7,546 bases of DNA from NCBI GenBank assembly GCA_963693635.1, contig CAVOBC010000233.1, positions 1 through 7,546 of the forward strand. Reading direction: 5' to 3'. Below the pieces are notes generated by a model, which did not search any database, had not been told where the DNA came from, and was given only the letters and a program-made list of their open reading frames with translations. The position numbers and the translations under genes are program-made. This document shows, piece after piece, positions 6,224-7,546 of this stretch; position 1 is the first letter of the stretch; each line of letters begins with the position of its first letter. This DNA is from CAVOBC01 sp963693635 (GTDB lineage Bacteria > Pseudomonadota > Gammaproteobacteria > Pseudomonadales > Azotimanducaceae).

Positions 6224-6255
6224 AAAAAAAAACCGGTGTGCACTTGCACTCCGGT
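6224..6255 (-). terminator. Rho-independent terminator of the pilA-like gene
   Basis: On the minus strand the stem reads ACCGG-A-GTGC, loop AAGT, GCAC-A-CCGGT (6255-6232), with one A/A mismatch. A run of nine Ts follows immediately (6232-6224). It lies about 30 nt after the stop codon of the 6287-6727 pilin gene. This is a textbook intrinsic terminator and should separate the two pilin transcription units at least partly. Confidence 0.85.
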
Positions 6256-6286
6256 CTCTTTCGCGTCAAGCAATCGCGAATCAGAC

Positions 6287-6727
6287 TTACATCTCTGATG
6301 CAGCGTTGATGCTCTGAGACTTGGCGGTCAGGTCCGCATACGCTGGCATGGCGATCGTAATGCTTGCGACAGATGTGGAAACCACACCAACGCCGCCAGT
6401 CGTCACGTCACCATCAGTGTCAGCCGCAAGGTAAGCGTTGCCGCCACCTGGTGCGAGGTTGCTTTGGGGGTTGAACAGATCGATCCAGTCGGCGGCCGTT
6501 GCCGGCACCGTCGAAGTCAGGCCAAGGGCCACCTGAGTGTTGCCTTTCACATAAGTAGACCGCGCCAGACGTACAGCTTCCTCGTAATGCGAGGTTACCT
6601 TAACCATGTTTGCTGTCTTGATATAGTCTTGATAAGCAGGCAAGGCAACGGCCGCGAGAATACCGATGATCGCGACCACAATCATCAATTCGATCAAGGT
6701 AAAACCTTGTTGTAGTTTCTGCTTCAT
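6287..6727 (-). CDS. pilA: Type IVa major pilin-like protein (PilA-type prepilin)
   Basis: The 146-residue prepilin has the short leader MKQKLQQG, cleavage before Phe9, and the mature N-terminus FTLIELMIVVAIIGILAAVA with the conserved Glu5 (Glu13 of the precursor). The N-terminal hydrophobic helix continues into PAYQDYIKTANMVKVTSHYE, followed by a globular domain rich in Ala, Thr, Val and Gly. There are no cysteines in the 138-residue mature protein, so no disulfide-bonded D-region. A loop with DTDGD (about 103-107) resembles an Asp-rich metal-binding turn, but this is weak. The ATG at 6727 has a GGAA purine run 7 nt upstream. A strong terminator follows the stop codon and pilB lies divergently about 575 bp away, which matches the pilA/pilB arrangement of pseudomonads. 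The major-subunit role is inferred from length, leader, terminator and position. Confidence 0.92.
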   Translation of the reverse strand: MKQKLQQGFTLIELMIVVAIIGILAAVALPAYQDYIKTANMVKVTSHYEEAVRLARSTYVKGNTQVALGLTSTVPATAADWIDLFNPQSNLAPGGGNAYLAADTDGDVTTGGVGVVSTSVASITIAMPAYADLTAKSQSINAASEM

Positions 6728-6738
6728 TGGTTGATTCC

Positions 6739-6759
6739 AGTTTAAGTCAAAGTTTAAGT
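6739..6759. repeat. AGTTTAAGT direct repeat in the pilA leader
   Basis: AGTTTAAGT occurs at 6739-6747 and 6751-6759 (12-bp pitch), between 12 and 32 bp upstream of the pilA-like start codon and abutting its ribosome-binding site. It is a small AT-rich patch. It could be a protein-binding or RNA-level control site, or simply promoter-proximal AT-rich DNA. Confidence 0.5.
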
Positions 6760-6936
6760 TTTCATGTGGATCTGATTAGCGTAGCACCCGGATCGCGTCG
6801 CCGACGCCCAATCCTGCAGCTCACTCGTCAAATCCTTTAGACCTGCCTTGAGGATCAACATCAAACGCGATCCAGCCAGTCTTGTTTGAATGTCCAGCAA
6901 TATGCGTGCCAGCACAGAATCGCCGCCTGCGCCCAT
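6754..6936 (-). CDS. Small hypothetical ORF upstream of pilA, possibly TusA-like
   Basis: A 60-residue ORF starts at ATG 6936 (GTG at 6945 is an alternative) and ends 26 bp before the pilA-like start, in the same direction. The layout of segments is a short strand, helix DSVLARILLDIQTRL, strand SRLMLILKAG, helix DLTSELQDWASAT, and a final strand-like tail. This resembles the order in TusA/SirA-like sulfur-carrier proteins, including the Trp in the second helix. The Cys-Pro motif of genuine TusA proteins is absent; Asp-Ser stands roughly in its place. The ribosome-binding site is poor. If real, it would share a transcript with the pilin gene. It may equally be a chance open frame or a decayed gene. 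The family idea comes from visual pattern matching only. Confidence 0.35.
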   Translation of the reverse strand: MGAGGDSVLARILLDIQTRLAGSRLMLILKAGLKDLTSELQDWASATRSGCYANQIHMKT

Positions 6937-6958
6937 AACGATCACCCGCTGGCGTCAG

Positions 6959-7004
6959 AATGTGACAATTTTTGTCACATTTGTGACGTAAGACTCACAT
7001 TTGT
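6959..7004. promoter_or_regulatory. Compound operator-like element in the pilA-pilB region
   Basis: AATGTGACAA (6959-6968) and TTGTCACATT (6972-6981) form a perfect 10-bp inverted repeat around TTT. GTCACA-TT-TGTGAC (6974-6987) is a second, overlapping perfect dyad. TCACATTTGT is repeated exactly at 6975-6984 and 6995-7004, a 20-bp pitch, which places both copies on the same face of the helix. The half-sites TGTGA/TCACA resemble those of CRP/Vfr-type regulators, but none shows the TGTGA-N6-TCACA spacing. The location between divergent pilus transcription units suggests cooperative binding of a transcription regulator. No T-run follows the hairpin, so a terminator is unlikely. Confidence 0.65.
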
Positions 7005-7052
7005 CGGGAATCTGTGGCTTCTCCCGGCTCAGCACCGCCTCCCATGTCATTC

Positions 7053-7073
7053 GGACTTCTAGCTGGACTTCTA
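7053..7073. repeat. GGACTTCTA direct repeat
   Basis: GGACTTCTA occurs at 7053-7061 and 7065-7073 (12-bp pitch), upstream of pilB. Its role is unknown; it could be a regulator half-site pair. Confidence 0.55.
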
Positions 7074-7189
7074 AGTAGCTCATGAGATTGCAGATGAGCG
7101 GTTCTACAATACGCTGACGTGGCTGCATATACTGTGTCTTCGTATCGACGGGGCTAGGGCAGCGGCGTAAACTCTAAAAGCGCGAAGTT

Positions 7190-7248
7190 GCCTCTGGCGA
7201 TAGAGGCCCGTGCGCACGAGATGCGTCAGGGACGAGCGACGAAGCTCG
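7190..7248 (+). other. Possible structured leader upstream of pilB
   Basis: GCCTC (7190-7194) pairs with GAGGC (7203-7207), CGTGCGCACG (7209-7218) is a perfect palindrome, and CGAGC (7233-7237) pairs with GCTCG (7244-7248). If transcribed, this stretch would fold into consecutive small hairpins some 55-110 nt before the pilB start. I do not recognise a known riboswitch or RNA family. Confidence 0.25.
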
Positions 7249-7302
7249 CCGCCAGCCAGGATGACTGTGCGGAGAACCCATACAATTGATGAGTGACCGA
7301 AG

Positions 7303-7546
7303 ATGGCAGCGAATCCAATTCCACTGAGTGGACTGGCGCGCAGGCTCGTCGAAGACAATCTGATCGACGAAGAAAACGCGCGCAAAGCCGCAGAAGAGGC
7401 GGCCGCGACCAAGATCCCGTTCGTTACGCATCTGGTGCAAAACGGCCTCGTACGCCCACCTGACATCGCCAATGCTGCATCGGAAGAATTCGGCACACCC
7501 CTGCTCGACATCTCGACCATCGATCCGGATTTCATTCCCAAAGATC
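7303..7546 (+). CDS. pilB: Type IV pilus assembly ATPase PilB, N-terminal part (runs off window)
   Basis: The open frame from ATG 7303 continues past the window end, so only the first 81 residues are seen. They match the N-terminal T2SSE_N/MshEN-type domain of PilB, the hexameric cytoplasmic ATPase that powers pilus extension. Recognisable parts are LSGLARRLVEDNLIDEENA, the helix KAAEEAAATKIPFVTHLVQN, GLVRPPDIANAASEEFGTP and the link LLDISTIDPDFIPKD. The Walker motifs lie beyond the window. An in-frame TGA at 7294-7296 sits immediately upstream, so 7303 is the first possible start although its ribosome-binding site is weak. The placement opposite the pilin genes resembles pilA/pilBCD of pseudomonads, so pilC and pilD are expected next. 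Confidence 0.92.
   Translation, partial: MAANPIPLSGLARRLVEDNLIDEENARKAAEEAAATKIPFVTHLVQNGLVRPPDIANAASEEFGTPLLDISTIDPDFIPKD

Larger units (their letters stand above)
6937..7302. other. Intergenic control region before pilB
   Basis: About 366 bp without a supported gene separate the minus-strand pilin side from pilB. It contains the inverted/direct repeat element at 6959-7004, a 12-bp-pitch repeat at 7053-7073 and short potential hairpins at 7190-7248. Possible -10 hexamers for pilB exist (TACAAT at 7105-7110, TATACT at 7128-7133), but neither has a good -35 partner. A 22-codon ORF at 7221-7289 has no ribosome-binding site worth noting. Confidence 0.6.

Noticed and set aside
5655..6269. A 204-residue form of the distal pilin with an extra N-terminal hydrophobic segment
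   Set aside because: It would begin at TTG 6269 and translate through the upstream gene's terminator. A prepilin leader must precede the G/F cleavage site closely, and the internal ATG at 6041 gives this with a usable ribosome-binding site.
6961..6999. Canonical CRP/Vfr site
   Set aside because: TGTGA and TCACA half-sites are present, but the spacings are 9 and 8 bp rather than 6.
7221..7289. 22-codon leader peptide before pilB
   Set aside because: It has no good ribosome-binding site and no regulatory codon run. An ORF of this length is expected by chance.
7104..7541. Minus-strand ORF opposite pilB
   Set aside because: The plus strand encodes a clear PilB N-terminus, and the minus product has no recognisable pattern.
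1..7546. Mobile element, CRISPR array, defence system or RNA gene
   Set aside because: I saw no transposase, integrase, spaced identical repeats, nuclease/toxin pairs, tRNA cloverleaf or rRNA sequence on either strand.

Overview
The window looks like a chromosomal segment from a moderately high-G+C gammaproteobacterium. This is inferred from a type IVa pilin locus divergent from pilB (the pseudomonad-like arrangement), a CYP153-type alkane hydroxylase and a type I Baeyer-Villiger monooxygenase (BVMO). No rRNA, tRNA, CRISPR array, transposase or phage gene is visible. The genus cannot be told from the sequence.

Layout, left to right. Positions 1-234 are non-coding, with a pyrimidine-rich tract and two short direct repeats. 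On the minus strand, 1116-682 encodes a VOC-superfamily (glyoxalase/extradiol dioxygenase fold) protein. It is followed at 666-235 by a DUF1801-type gene broken by two in-frame TGA codons. A 194-bp divergent gap with several short dyads separates the VOC gene from a plus-strand dienelactone-hydrolase-family gene (1311-2198). That gene converges on a minus-strand BVMO (3867-2239). The BVMO is divergent, across 289 bp, from a plus-strand cytochrome P450 of the CYP153 family (4157-5395).

The left two thirds read as a small oxidative catabolic island. A P450 can hydroxylate an aliphatic or cyclic hydrocarbon, a BVMO can turn a derived ketone into an ester or lactone, and a dienelactone-hydrolase-like enzyme could open the product. 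The alcohol dehydrogenase needed between the first two steps and the ferredoxin/reductase for the P450 are not in the window, so the pathway is an inference from gene neighbourhood.

The right third is a type IV pilus locus. Two tandem minus-strand prepilins (6041-5655 and 6727-6287) are separated by a clear intrinsic terminator. A possible small ORF lies upstream of them at 6936-6754, and pilB begins on the plus strand at 7303 and runs off the window. Between the small ORF and pilB lies a dense regulatory-looking element (6959-7004) with a perfect 10-bp inverted repeat and a 10-bp direct repeat at 20-bp pitch.

I found no clear new multi-gene system. The best leads are the 6959-7004 element, the oxidative gene cluster, the possible TusA-like ORF beside the pilins, and the DUF1801 pseudogene.
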